64,000 nucleotides of DNA from Desulfosporosinus shakirovi (GTDB lineage Bacteria; Bacillota; Desulfitobacteriia; Desulfitobacteriales; Desulfitobacteriaceae): positions 54,453-118,452 of the forward strand of contig NZ_JAJDOO010000015.1 of NCBI RefSeq assembly GCF_020595055.1. Reading direction: 5' to 3'. The notes under the pieces were generated by a model that worked only from the letters and a program-made list of their open reading frames with translations, was not told the origin of the DNA and made no database searches. Positions 37,849-47,453 of the stretch are shown here, piece by piece. The translations under genes were made by a program, and so were the position numbers. Within the stretch, counting starts at the first letter, position 1, and each line of letters begins with the position of its first letter.

Positions 37849-40800
37849 ATGGATAGGGACATTGGAATTATCGGCATCAGCGGTATTTTGCCCAAGGCCA
37901 GAAATCTCCGGGAATTCCGCAGAAACCTGCGGGAAGGCAGGGACTGCATAACCCCGGCTCCCAGGGAACGCTTGAAGCTATTGGGCCTGGCGGAAGACCG
38001 GGAGTATATGGAGCTGGGATTTATTGACGACATTGAATACTTTGATCACGCCTTTTTTAATATCTCCGGCAAAGAGGCGGATTACATGAGCCCGGAGCAG
38101 CGCTTGAGCTTGGAATTGGTGGCGGCAGCCATCTGGGATGCGGGCTATTCTCTGGAAGCCTTCAGGGGTAAGAACTGTGGGCTGATTGTTTCCTGCTCGG
38201 ATAACGAATATGAAGGCCTATTAAAAAACCGGACCAGTTTATCCTTCTTAGGCAGCTTGAAATCCATGACTTCCGGGATTATTGCTTACTATTTTGATTT
38301 GCACGGGCCGAATATCATTCTCGATACCGGCTGCTCCTCCACTCTGGTGGGAATTCACGAAGCCTGCCAGAAGTTAATCAGCGGGGAAGTGGACTATGCC
38401 CTGGCCGGCGGCATTGCCGTCAGCCTGACCCTGGCTGAAGCCAACGCCGGGAGCAATGATATTTTAGGTATCGAATCCTCCGACGGCCGCTGCAAGTCCT
38501 TTGCCGCTCAAGCCAATGGTACGGGCTTTGGCGAAGGGGGAGGCTACCTCCTCTTAAAACGACTGCAAGAAGCAGTTGCGGAGGGAGACCATATTTACGG
38601 GGTTATCAAAGGCAGTGCCATCAATGGCGACGGTTTTCGCTGCAGCAGTATTACCACTCCCAGTGTGCCGGGGCAGAAAGAAGCCATCTTAAAGGCCTGG
38701 CAGGCGGGAAGGATTGATCCCAGGGAGATTACGGAAATTGAAGCTCACGGCACCGGCACGAAATTGGGGGATCCCATAGAAGTCACCAGTGTGACGGAAA
38801 GCCTGAACGCCTATAAGGTCAGCCGGCCGGTGCATCTAGGCAGTGTAAAATCCAATATCGGCCACCTGGGCTATACGGCGGGGATTGCCGGCGTCCTCAA
38901 GGTTTTGCTGGGTTTTAAATACCATGAGGTTTATCCCCTTGTTCATTATAAAAAGCCTAATCCCCTCATCGATTTTGAGAACAGTCCCCTGCAGCCCACA
39001 ACCCAAGTCCTGACCTGGGAACCGGGAGTTAAGCGGATTGCCGGGATTAATTCCTTCGGCCTGAGCGGAACCAATGCCCATCTGGTCATTGAAACTTATG
39101 ACCGGGAAGAAAAGGAAGAGGCGTTTTCGGAACGGACCCGCCTGTTGAAGGTATCCGCCAAATCGCCGACGGCATTTTATGCAACGCTGCACAATTTGAA
39201 AAGCTATTTTGCCGGGCATCAAGTCAATTTCAACCACGCCCTGTATACCTTGAATACAGGCAGAGATGACTATCCCTTCCGCAGGCTCCTGCGGGTGAGG
39301 GATCGGGAAGATCTCCTGGAACAATTGGATATGGCGGCCTATGTCCGGGAAACAGAGGCCGGCAAACTGGTCTTTGTGCTGACCGCTCCGGAAGAGGGGG
39401 AGCCAGACCCGGGGGAGGAGTTCTGCCGGATGTCCCCGCTGTTTCAGAGTTATTGGGAAAAGGCCCGGGGTCGGGCCAGGACAAAAGCGGCGATGTATCA
39501 GTACCTAAAGGATTTAGGCTTGGAAGCGGACTATGTCATGGCCGACGCCGCGGGCAAAAGGATTATTCAATACGGACGGGGTGAGATCACAGAGCATGAA
39601 TTGGAGGCCGAGGTGGAGAAGCTGTCAGAAACTGACTCTAACCCGGAGGAAACCGATTTTAAACCGACAGAAACGGATTCTAAGGCGGCTGAAAACGGCT
39701 CTGCCGTCCCCAAGATTTTAGAACAGATCCGGCTTTTAAGGGAGAATTATCCTCTCCTGCTGGTGAATATGGGCGGCAGGGGCTTGGCTCCGGAGGCGGA
39801 ATACGGGCATGAGGTCAGAGAATTCCGTTTAGACAGCTGTCTTCAACTGGAGAAGCTCTTGGTTGCAGTGTACAACAGCGGCCGAAATATCTGCTGGGAC
39901 AATTATTATCAGGGTTTGGCCCGAAAAAGAGTTTCTTTGCCCGGCTATTGCTTTGATAAGACCAGGCATTGGCTGGAATTAAGAAATCCCCGCCGGCCAG
40001 AGGAAGAGGATCGGCCTGCTGAAACTACTGCCCCTGAATCACCTGAGTTGGCCGGGTCAGGAAATCCCGAGGAAGAAACTCTGATCTTAAAGACGATCTG
40101 GCAGGATGTCTTAGAGTATGGGGAAGAGATCGGGGATGAGGAAGACTTTTTCGACTTAGGCGGCAATTCCCTGCTGATCACCATGCTCACGGAGGATATT
40201 GCCCGGATACTCAGGGTGAAAATCGAGGTGGCTCAGGTTTACGATTACAACACCATTGCCAAACAACTGGAACTGATCCGGAGCAAGAGGGGAACAGGAC
40301 CAAGGCAGCCGGCAGGCAAGGCGAACAAAGCGAACAAAGCGGACGAGACGTACGAAGCGGACAGAGCGGTCAAGGCAGATAAAGCAGACAAAACAGACTT
40401 CACCCTGTCTTCCATGCAGAAAACCATTTTGTACTCTCAGGAAAAATACCCGGATCGGGCCAGCTGGAACTTGTCAATTGCCTTAAAGGTAGGCGGCCGG
40501 CTGGAGGGTGAGCGGATGCTGGCAGCTATGCGAAAAGTCGAAGAAAACCACGAGTTGCTGCGCTGCATTATTGTCAAAACCGAAGATGGAGAGCATTTTA
40601 AACTCTCCCCGCCGGAGAATAATCTGGAGCTGATTTCCCTGGCTGAGGGGGAAGGCAGCGACGAAGAAAAGGAAGCCTCTGTGCGCAGGCTGATTAAAGA
40701 AGAAGCCATGGAGCCTATGGCTTTATATCACAGTCCTTTGACCAGGCTGGTCATCTATACCTTAGCCGAAGATGCCGCCTACCTACTCCTAAAAATTCAC

Positions 40801-41718
40801 CACATTATTGCCGACGGCTGGGCTTTAAGCATTTTGTTCAGGGAACTGTGCCGATATTACGTTCAGCCGGACTATAAGCCGGGGAAAGAGTCTGTGTCCT
40901 TTCGGGAATTTGTAGACTATGAACACCGTCTGGCCCGGGAAGAACAAGGGCAAAGGGAACGAAACTACTGGCAAAAGGAAATGGACGGTTTCCACTATCC
41001 CCGGGAATTCCCTGTGAAAAAGGCCAACCCCGCCACCAGTGTGATTGACGTGGAGTACCTGATCTTGGATATGAAAACCACTCAAAGCTTGCGGGACTAT
41101 GTTAAGGAACGGCGGGCCTCGGTTTTTCAGGCCTTGCTCATGACCTATCATTTAAGTCTGGCCAAACTTTGGGGGATCAGGGATTCCTGTATCGGTATGA
41201 TGGCTGCCAACAGAAATAACAAAGGATTTGCCGCCACCCTGGGCCTGCTGGCCAGAGTCTTGCCCAACCGAATCCGGATAAACGCTGGGGAAAGTGTGGA
41301 GACTCTCCTGAAAACCGTTAAGCAAAAATCCACGGAGGCCCTGGAAAACCAGCACTGCTCCCTTCAGGAGGCCATGGCAGAAGTCAGCCCTCAGGAAAGG
41401 GCGGCTCTGGATGATTTGCTTTCCTTCCTGATTGTCTATCAGAATTTTGGTGAGATAAATATAGAAGCAGAGGGTCTGAAATTCACCACCTTTATTACTA
41501 ACGAACGGTCAGCCTTGTGCCCCTTGGCTCTGATTATTTATGAGAGCGAGAAGGTCATCATGGTATCCGTTGAATATGACCCCGGCTATTTTACGGTTCA
41601 GGATATTAAACTATTCACTAAGACTTTCCAGGAAATTGTCAGCCGGGTATTAGCCCAGCCGAGCTTAGCGGTCCGGGATCTGATGGCTGCGGGGCGAGAA
41701 TATGCCGGGGAAGTGTGA
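37849..41718 (+). CDS. PKS/NRPS hybrid, KS-(vestigial AT)-PCP-C
   Basis: A 1289-residue protein. The ketosynthase is intact: Cys in DTGCSSTL (near 162), EAHGTGT and KSNIGHLG. Residues from about 505 to 705 align with an acyltransferase start (KLVFVLTAPEEGE..., SPLFQSYWEKA) and with the usual post-AT end (RKRVSLPGYCFDKTRHWLE), but the GHSxG region is replaced by VMADAAGKRII and about 100 residues are lost, so the AT should be inactive. A carrier follows (LGGNSLLI near 770), then a Lys/Ala/Asp-rich linker and a condensation domain (HHIIADGWA near 984). It overlaps the phosphopantetheinyl transferase gene by 17 bases. The extender may come from the AT of the preceding PKS, or the KS may only condense or transfer. 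Confidence 0.9.
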   Translation: MDRDIGIIGISGILPKARNLREFRRNLREGRDCITPAPRERLKLLGLAEDREYMELGFIDDIEYFDHAFFNISGKEADYMSPEQRLSLELVAAAIWDAGYSLEAFRGKNCGLIVSCSDNEYEGLLKNRTSLSFLGSLKSMTSGIIAYYFDLHGPNIILDTGCSSTLVGIHEACQKLISGEVDYALAGGIAVSLTLAEANAGSNDILGIESSDGRCKSFAAQANGTGFGEGGGYLLLKRLQEAVAEGDHIYGVIKGSAINGDGFRCSSITTPSVPGQKEAILKAWQAGRIDPREITEIEAHGTGTKLGDPIEVTSVTESLNAYKVSRPVHLGSVKSNIGHLGYTAGIAGVLKVLLGFKYHEVYPLVHYKKPNPLIDFENSPLQPTTQVLTWEPGVKRIAGINSFGLSGTNAHLVIETYDREEKEEAFSERTRLLKVSAKSPTAFYATLHNLKSYFAGHQVNFNHALYTLNTGRDDYPFRRLLRVRDREDLLEQLDMAAYVRETEAGKLVFVLTAPEEGEPDPGEEFCRMSPLFQSYWEKARGRARTKAAMYQYLKDLGLEADYVMADAAGKRIIQYGRGEITEHELEAEVEKLSETDSNPEETDFKPTETDSKAAENGSAVPKILEQIRLLRENYPLLLVNMGGRGLAPEAEYGHEVREFRLDSCLQLEKLLVAVYNSGRNICWDNYYQGLARKRVSLPGYCFDKTRHWLELRNPRRPEEEDRPAETTAPESPELAGSGNPEEETLILKTIWQDVLEYGEEIGDEEDFFDLGGNSLLITMLTEDIARILRVKIEVAQVYDYNTIAKQLELIRSKRGTGPRQPAGKANKANKADETYEADRAVKADKADKTDFTLSSMQKTILYSQEKYPDRASWNLSIALKVGGRLEGERMLAAMRKVEENHELLRCIIVKTEDGEHFKLSPPENNLELISLAEGEGSDEEKEASVRRLIKEEAMEPMALYHSPLTRLVIYTLAEDAAYLLLKIHHIIADGWALSILFRELCRYYVQPDYKPGKESVSFREFVDYEHRLAREEQGQRERNYWQKEMDGFHYPREFPVKKANPATSVIDVEYLILDMKTTQSLRDYVKERRASVFQALLMTYHLSLAKLWGIRDSCIGMMAANRNNKGFAATLGLLARVLPNRIRINAGESVETLLKTVKQKSTEALENQHCSLQEAMAEVSPQERAALDDLLSFLIVYQNFGEINIEAEGLKFTTFITNERSALCPLALIIYESEKVIMVSVEYDPGYFTVQDIKLFTKTFQEIVSRVLAQPSLAVRDLMAAGREYAGEV

Positions 41719-42448
41719 GGTCTATATTCTAAATATCCGCAGCGTCAGCCCGGGAGACTATCAAACTCTCCTCAGCTATATGACGCCCCAGACCTTGGAG
41801 AGAATCCAACGGTTTAAATTCCCCGAGGACAAACTGCGCTGTGCTCTGGGAGAGTACTTTGTTAAGCAGACCTTTGCCCGGAGGTATGGCCTGCCCTACG
41901 CAGAGGTGGAAAAGAGAGCCGGGGAAAAAGGGAAACCCTATCTTAAAACCGACCTGGCTTTTCAGTTTAACATTTCCCATTCCGGGGATTACCTGGTTTG
42001 TGCCATAACGGACATTCCCGTGGGGACGGATGTGCAAACCATGGTCCCCCTGGAAAAGGGCTGTGCCGAAAAAATACTCTCAGCCCGTGAACTCAGTGAG
42101 TGGGAAACCTTAAAACCCCGGGAGGCCGCCGCCTACCTCATCAAACAATGGACCTACAAGGAGAGCTACGCCAAGCTGAAAGGCCTGGGACTCTTCCTGC
42201 CTTTCCCTGCCATAACCGTTGTCCCGGGCGGGATTGTTCATGCAGGGGGAGCATTTGAAGCCTGCTTCTTCGCCGAAGAGAGGCTGGGAGATTATTACCT
42301 GGTGACGAGCACCTCAAGCCCCAGGGAAATTGAATACAGGAGGGTAGGAGGCTTAGAGGAGGTCAGGCAGAAGCTGCCCGACCCCCACGAGGCTGTCTTC
42401 CTGACAGCAAGCCAGCTCGGTATAGGCAGTGGCATCAGTCAAGTATGA
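41702..42448 (+). CDS. Sfp-type 4'-phosphopantetheinyl transferase
   Basis: A 248-residue enzyme expected to attach the phosphopantetheine arm to the carrier domains of this cluster. Conserved motifs are GKPYL followed by FNISHSGD, then VGTDVQ (the Mg-binding GxDxE motif with Gln for Glu, a change seen in a subset of the family), and KQWTYKESYAKLKGLGL, which holds the WxxKExxxK signature. Size matches Sfp/EntD-like enzymes. It starts inside the end of the preceding gene, which fixes it as part of the biosynthetic operon. Confidence 0.94.
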   Translation: MPGKCEVYILNIRSVSPGDYQTLLSYMTPQTLERIQRFKFPEDKLRCALGEYFVKQTFARRYGLPYAEVEKRAGEKGKPYLKTDLAFQFNISHSGDYLVCAITDIPVGTDVQTMVPLEKGCAEKILSARELSEWETLKPREAAAYLIKQWTYKESYAKLKGLGLFLPFPAITVVPGGIVHAGGAFEACFFAEERLGDYYLVTSTSSPREIEYRRVGGLEEVRQKLPDPHEAVFLTASQLGIGSGISQV

Positions 42449-42594
42449 GCAAAATAGCCTGTGTGGGCCATTTTGACAAAGCTTAGCTTAATGGAAGCTG
42501 GCGCTGGAAGAGTGCCCTCGGTCCTATTCTATTCTGAAAAAAGGAATCCAAAGACCCATAATCCTGCAGCAAAGGAACCCTAGACCCCAAAGCA

Positions 42595-42776
42595 GGGCAG
42601 CTTCGTCCACAGGAGCGAACCCATTGCATGGAGAGGCGGTAAAAGCCTACAAGACGGTGCGGGGAAACGGAGCCACGGGTTCACATCAGGTACTACCCGG
42701 AGGTTTGGCGGAGTCCCGTAGCGGCGAGTAGGCGAGCCTCGGAATGCTGCGGTAAGCGGATGTGGTGAAGCTGCCC
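42595..42776 (+). repeat. Interspersed repeat, copy C (complete, 182 bp)
   Basis: The copy occupies most of the 378-base gap between the phosphopantetheinyl transferase and the carrier-protein gene. The ends GGGCAGCTTCGTCCAC and GTGGTGAAGCTGCCC are inverted repeats of one another (one difference and one gap). Weaker similarity with the other copies extends outwards to about 42462 on the left and 42784 on the right. No gene was found in this gap. Confidence 0.9.
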
Positions 42777-42826
42777 GACCAGGACGCACCAAAACCTACT
42801 CTAATACGGAAAGGACAAAAGCTATT

Positions 42827-43069
42827 ATGGTAACCCTTGAAGAAATTAAGGAAATCTGGTGCCAAATATTAGGGACAGAGGAAATCGGCAATGATGAAAA
42901 CTTTTACGACATCGGCGGCAATTCCTTATTATTGCTGATGATTTTAAATGAAATCAGCAAGACATACGGCTGTGATTTGCCCACCTCCGACGTTTACCAG
43001 TATGATACGGTGAGAAAAATGGCCGCCTGCCTGGACAAACAACTGCTGGGCAGCGGAGCCATCAGCTAG
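42827..43069 (+). CDS. Free-standing carrier protein (ACP/PCP)
   Basis: An 80-residue discrete carrier domain. The phosphopantetheine serine lies in IGGNSLLLL (about residue 29), preceded by ENFYD, the usual start of helix 2. The surrounding sequence (EEIKEIWCQILG, VYQYDTVRKMAACL) is typical of NRPS carriers. It sits 31 bases before a Cy-A(MT)-PCP synthetase and five genes after a PKS with its own carriers. The acyl-AMP ligase encoded at 47454 is a candidate for loading it, which would make it the carrier of a starter acid. This partnership is inferred. Confidence 0.93.
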   Translation: MVTLEEIKEIWCQILGTEEIGNDENFYDIGGNSLLLLMILNEISKTYGCDLPTSDVYQYDTVRKMAACLDKQLLGSGAIS

Positions 43070-43100
43070 AAAGCAATCCTGAGAAGAAGGGAATGGAAGT

Positions 43101-46100
43101 ATGAAGAGCGAGAATAACGCCCCTTTTCCATTGACCGATGTTCAGTGGGCTTATCTGATGGGACGCAATGAAGCCTACAGATCCGGCGGCATCGCCCCCC
43201 ATGTTTATTACGAGTTCCGAAACAGTATGGATATCCCCCGCTTGGAAGAGGCGGTCAATAAAGTCATCGCCCGCCATCCCATGCTCCATACGGTTGTATC
43301 CCCTCAGGGTGAGCAGAAAACCATTGAGATTCCTGACTATTATAAAATCAAAACCTATGACCTAAAGAATTTGTCCGTCCAAGGACAAGAGGAGCATATC
43401 CTCAAGCGCAGAGCTGTCTTGTCCCACCAGGTTTACGATCCCGTGGTTTGGCCCATGTTCACTATTGAGACAGCCCGGCTTTCAGAAACCCGCCGGTATC
43501 TGTTTATCAGTCTGGACATGTTAATTGCCGACGCCGGCAGTCTGACCCTGATGTTTCAGGAAATACTGGAGTATTACCGGAACCCGGAGCTGGAAAAACC
43601 CCTGCCGCCGGTCAGCTTCCGAGAGCATGTCTTATATATGCAAAACATAAAGAAGAGTAAAAAGTACCGAGAGGACCGAGCTTACTGGCAAGGGAAAGTT
43701 AAGGACCTGCCCCCGGCTCCTGTCTTGCCCGGCAAGGCCCTACAGGCAGGTCGGGTCAAATTTAAACGCCTTAAACATTGCTTTCCCCGGGAAGTTTGGA
43801 CAAAGGTCAAGGAGGAATTGGCCAGGGAACGAATTTTGACCAGCGTGTTTTTGTGCACATGCTATGGAGAAGTCCTCTCCTATTGGAGCGGTGAGAGTGA
43901 TTTTTCTCTCAACCTCACGTTATCCCACCGGGGCAAGCTGCGGGGCTGTCGGAATGTCATCGGTGATTTTACCTCTTTAATGCTGGTTCCTCTCCACTTG
44001 GAAAGCCGGAAGGAAAACTTCTGGAGGAAGGCTCAGGCAGTGCAGGAATCCTTCTTGGAAGCGTACAGCCATGGGGCTTATGACGGCATAGAGGTGATAC
44101 GAGATGTCATGAAATACCGGTCAGCCCAAAATCAGGCGCTTTTTCCCATTGTCTTCACCAGCTTAATCGCCGGAAGTACTGAGGATGTTTCGGCATCCTT
44201 ACTGGGGGAGCTGGGAGAAATGCGCTACAGCTTGAGTCAAACCCCCCAGGTTTACCTGGATTGCCAGGTCCATGAAGAAGGAGCCGGGCTGGTGGTGACC
44301 TGGGATTACCTGGAGGAAAAATTTGACGGCGGCATGCTGGCGAATATGTTCGGACAATTCACCGCTCTGATTGAGTTGGCGGGAAAGGGGATTGGGGAGG
44401 ATTATCGGAAGCCCTTTAAAGCCGGCCCGGAGATTTTAGATCTGGTAAAACATTATAATCAAACCACTCAGACTTTTCCTGAGACTACCTTGCAGAAAAT
44501 AGTCGAGGATTCCTTTCAGAAGTACTCAAACCGGCCGGCCCTAAAAGACGGGGAACGGGAATGGACGTATGCAGAGGTGGATGAGCATGGGGAAAAATAT
44601 GCCCAGTCCCTGCGCTGCCGGGGGATTGGCCCGGGAGATTTTGTGGGAGTCAAAGGGAGCCGGGAAGCGGAAACTATTTTTAAAATCATTGGCATTATTA
44701 AGTGCGGAGCGGCCTATGTGCCCATTAATCCCGATTATCCCGCCTTAAGAGTGGAGTATATACTGACTAACTGCCGCTGCAAAGCCTATTTGGCGGAGGA
44801 GGGGAAAGGGGCTGCCCGGGTTGGCGAAGGAAAAAGCCGCCCCTCGGAAAGTGTGCTCGGAGAAAGTGTACTCCCGGAGGGTCTGCTCCGAGATTGCCTG
44901 CTCCAGGAAAGTATGACCCCGGAGGGCCTAAGCAGGGAGGCTCAGGGCCGGGACAGTGCTTATGTCATTCATACCTCAGGCAGCACAGGCAAGCCCAAAG
45001 GGGTGCTTATCAGTCATGAGGCGGTTTGCAATACTTTATATGACATTAATCAGCGCTTTGCCGTGGGGGAAGAGGACAGGATTTTAAATGTCTCCTCCTT
45101 TGGCTTTGACTTATCCGTCTATGATATTTTCGGCAGCATTTTAGCCGGAGCCTGCCTGATACTGGCCCGGGAGCCCAGAGATATTCATGAGCTTAAGGAA
45201 CTGATTCTCCAGGAGAAAATCACTCTCTGGAACAGTGTCCCCGCCATTCTGGATCTGGTTATAGACAGCCTGGGGGCGGACCGGAGCTATGATTTAAGGA
45301 CAGTCATGCTCAGCGGCGACTGGATTCCTTTGAGCTTGCCGGCCAAAGTCCGGCAGAAATTTCCCGAGGCCAGGCTGTTTAGCTTAGGGGGGGCCACAGA
45401 AGCCGCCATTTGGTCCATCTATTACGAAGTCCGGGAAACGGACAAGGATTGGGCCAGTATTCCTTACGGCTACCCCTTAGCCAACCAAAGCTGCTATGTG
45501 CTCAATCCGGAGCTGGAGCTGTGCCCGGAGGAAGTGGCGGGGGAAATTTATATCGGCGGAAAGGGAGTTGCCGACGGCTATATCAATAACCAGGAGCTGA
45601 CGGAGAAAAGTTTTTTACAGCCTGAAACCTGGGGCAGAATCTATAAGACGGGGGATTGGGGAATTTTCCGGAAGGAGGGCTATATAGATATTCTCGGCCG
45701 TCTGGACCAGCAGGTAAAGATTAACGGCTACCGGGTGGAGAAAGGGGAAATTGAAAAAGTACTGGAGGAAAGCCCCTATATAAAAACCGCCTTTGTGGAT
45801 ATCAAAACAGGTCAGGGTCAGCGGCTTGTCGCCTATCTGGTTCCACCAAAAAGAGAAATTCCTGCCCAGCCCAGTGACGCCTTATTGGAGGCCGGCAGGA
45901 AAGCCAGTGCCCAAATTCCCCCGGAATTACAAAACGAAATCTTCCTGGAGCTGGGCAAGGATATGGAGCAGTTAGCCCTGGAAAGCCTGAAAAGCACCCT
46001 GGGGGAATTCCTGGCCAACCACGGGCTGAGGGAAACCCTGAGTCTGGAAGATTTTCTGGAACAATCCGGGATTAAAGAAGTCTATCAAAAACTGGTGTTT

Positions 46101-47453
46101 GGCTGGCTGGAAGATTTAGTTCGGGACGGTCACCTGATTAAAAAGGAGACCGGCTACGATTTCACGGCTCTCCGGGCCAAAAGCAAAAAGGAGATTCAGA
46201 CAGAGTTCTTAAAGCTGAAGGAGAAGTATGGGAATCTTCCTTTCATCAGTGAGAAGGGTTCCAATACCCTGAGTTTTTATGAACAGTGTATGCTATATGG
46301 CAAGGATATTTTGACAGGAGAAAAAGCTACTTTAGATTTTCTCTTTCCCAAAGGAAGCTGGGCTATAGCCCGGGAGCTTTATCAGGAAAGTCCTTCCGCC
46401 CGATATTTTAATCATATTGTCGGGGAATTAGTTCTTAACTATATAGCCCGACAGGCCGCCGGCTCCAAAATCAGCCTGCTGGAGCTGGGCGCCGGCACAG
46501 GGGGCACCAGCAAATCTCTGTTGGAAACTGTTCAAGGTTATGTCCGGGAATATGTTTTTACGGATCTCTCCAATTTTTTTCTTAAGCAGGCAAGTGAACT
46601 TTTTAAGGGGTATGATTTCATAAAATATGGGATATATGACTTGGATGTCTCTCCCCAGGAGCAAGGCTACCCCCTGGAAAGCTATGATATTGTTTTGGCC
46701 GCTAATGCTTTGCACGATGCCAAAGATGTGGCGGAGACTCTTAAGCATAGCTACGATCTCTTAAAACCGGGGGGCTTGGTTTTGCTGATCGAAATCACCC
46801 GGGAATCTTATTTGCAAAGAACGACCTTTGAATTGCTGGAAGGGTTTTCCGGATATACGGACTTTCGCCTGGATACTCATTCAGCTCTCCTGCCTGAAAG
46901 GGTTTGGAGCCGCTTGCTCCGGGAATCAGGTTTTACGACAACGGCCTTTTTTCCCCGTGACGATTGCGAAGAGGCCCCGTTGGGAGAACACGTTATTCTC
47001 GGCGTGAAAGAGGGAATCAGCCGGTTTCTGAGCCAAGAGGAGCTGGCTGAAGTACGAGAAGAGACCAGCTCAAAACTGGCCTCCTATATGATGCCTAAGG
47101 AGTATATTCAATTAAGAGAAATCCCTCTGAATCAAAATGGCAAAGTGGATCAAGCCCGGCTTCCCAAGCCCCGGAGAACTAAAGACAGCTCTGATTTTGT
47201 GAAACCAAGCCGGGGCATGGAAAAAGCAATTTTTAAGATCTGGAGTGATTTGCTGGGGAGCACGGAGTTTGGCATTGAGGATGATTTCTTTATGATTGGC
47301 GGGGATTCCTTATTAATGATCAAATTTCAGACTAAAATTGAAGCCATTTATTCCTGCAAAATTGAGATTAATGATTTTCTGGAGAAGTCAACCATTAAAA
47401 GGATGGCGGATTTGCTGACCAATCTGGGGGCAGTTGCCGAGGAGGACAGGTAA
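43101..47453 (+). CDS. NRPS, Cy-A(MT)-PCP, predicted cysteine-specific
   Basis: A 1450-residue heterocyclizing synthetase. The N-terminal Cy domain has LDMLIADAGS (DxxxxDxxS, near residue 138). The adenylation domain (HTSGSTGKPKG near 623) gives a by-eye code D-L-Y-N-M-S-L-I-W, one change from the known cysteine code D-L-Y-N-L-S-L-I-W. A SAM methyltransferase (LLELGAGTGG near 1125; NALHDAKD) is inserted before the last A subdomain, whose catalytic lysine is in LNQNGKVDQ. The carrier follows (IGGDSLLMI near 1398). This resembles the PchF/HMWP2 layout without the terminal thioesterase. The expected step is cyclization of cysteine to a thiazoline with C- or N-methylation. A low-complexity insertion (residues about 567-615) precedes the first ATP loop. 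The next gene begins directly after the stop. Confidence 0.93.
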   Translation: MKSENNAPFPLTDVQWAYLMGRNEAYRSGGIAPHVYYEFRNSMDIPRLEEAVNKVIARHPMLHTVVSPQGEQKTIEIPDYYKIKTYDLKNLSVQGQEEHILKRRAVLSHQVYDPVVWPMFTIETARLSETRRYLFISLDMLIADAGSLTLMFQEILEYYRNPELEKPLPPVSFREHVLYMQNIKKSKKYREDRAYWQGKVKDLPPAPVLPGKALQAGRVKFKRLKHCFPREVWTKVKEELARERILTSVFLCTCYGEVLSYWSGESDFSLNLTLSHRGKLRGCRNVIGDFTSLMLVPLHLESRKENFWRKAQAVQESFLEAYSHGAYDGIEVIRDVMKYRSAQNQALFPIVFTSLIAGSTEDVSASLLGELGEMRYSLSQTPQVYLDCQVHEEGAGLVVTWDYLEEKFDGGMLANMFGQFTALIELAGKGIGEDYRKPFKAGPEILDLVKHYNQTTQTFPETTLQKIVEDSFQKYSNRPALKDGEREWTYAEVDEHGEKYAQSLRCRGIGPGDFVGVKGSREAETIFKIIGIIKCGAAYVPINPDYPALRVEYILTNCRCKAYLAEEGKGAARVGEGKSRPSESVLGESVLPEGLLRDCLLQESMTPEGLSREAQGRDSAYVIHTSGSTGKPKGVLISHEAVCNTLYDINQRFAVGEEDRILNVSSFGFDLSVYDIFGSILAGACLILAREPRDIHELKELILQEKITLWNSVPAILDLVIDSLGADRSYDLRTVMLSGDWIPLSLPAKVRQKFPEARLFSLGGATEAAIWSIYYEVRETDKDWASIPYGYPLANQSCYVLNPELELCPEEVAGEIYIGGKGVADGYINNQELTEKSFLQPETWGRIYKTGDWGIFRKEGYIDILGRLDQQVKINGYRVEKGEIEKVLEESPYIKTAFVDIKTGQGQRLVAYLVPPKREIPAQPSDALLEAGRKASAQIPPELQNEIFLELGKDMEQLALESLKSTLGEFLANHGLRETLSLEDFLEQSGIKEVYQKLVFGWLEDLVRDGHLIKKETGYDFTALRAKSKKEIQTEFLKLKEKYGNLPFISEKGSNTLSFYEQCMLYGKDILTGEKATLDFLFPKGSWAIARELYQESPSARYFNHIVGELVLNYIARQAAGSKISLLELGAGTGGTSKSLLETVQGYVREYVFTDLSNFFLKQASELFKGYDFIKYGIYDLDVSPQEQGYPLESYDIVLAANALHDAKDVAETLKHSYDLLKPGGLVLLIEITRESYLQRTTFELLEGFSGYTDFRLDTHSALLPERVWSRLLRESGFTTTAFFPRDDCEEAPLGEHVILGVKEGISRFLSQEELAEVREETSSKLASYMMPKEYIQLREIPLNQNGKVDQARLPKPRRTKDSSDFVKPSRGMEKAIFKIWSDLLGSTEFGIEDDFFMIGGDSLLMIKFQTKIEAIYSCKIEINDFLEKSTIKRMADLLTNLGAVAEEDR

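Noticed and set aside
16144..42792. Short frames sharing PNLRVVPDVN and GLYRLSM-like peptides at the three repeat copies.
   Set aside because: They are translations of the 182-bp repeat, truncated or shifted differently at each copy, with no ribosome site. The conservation is at DNA level.
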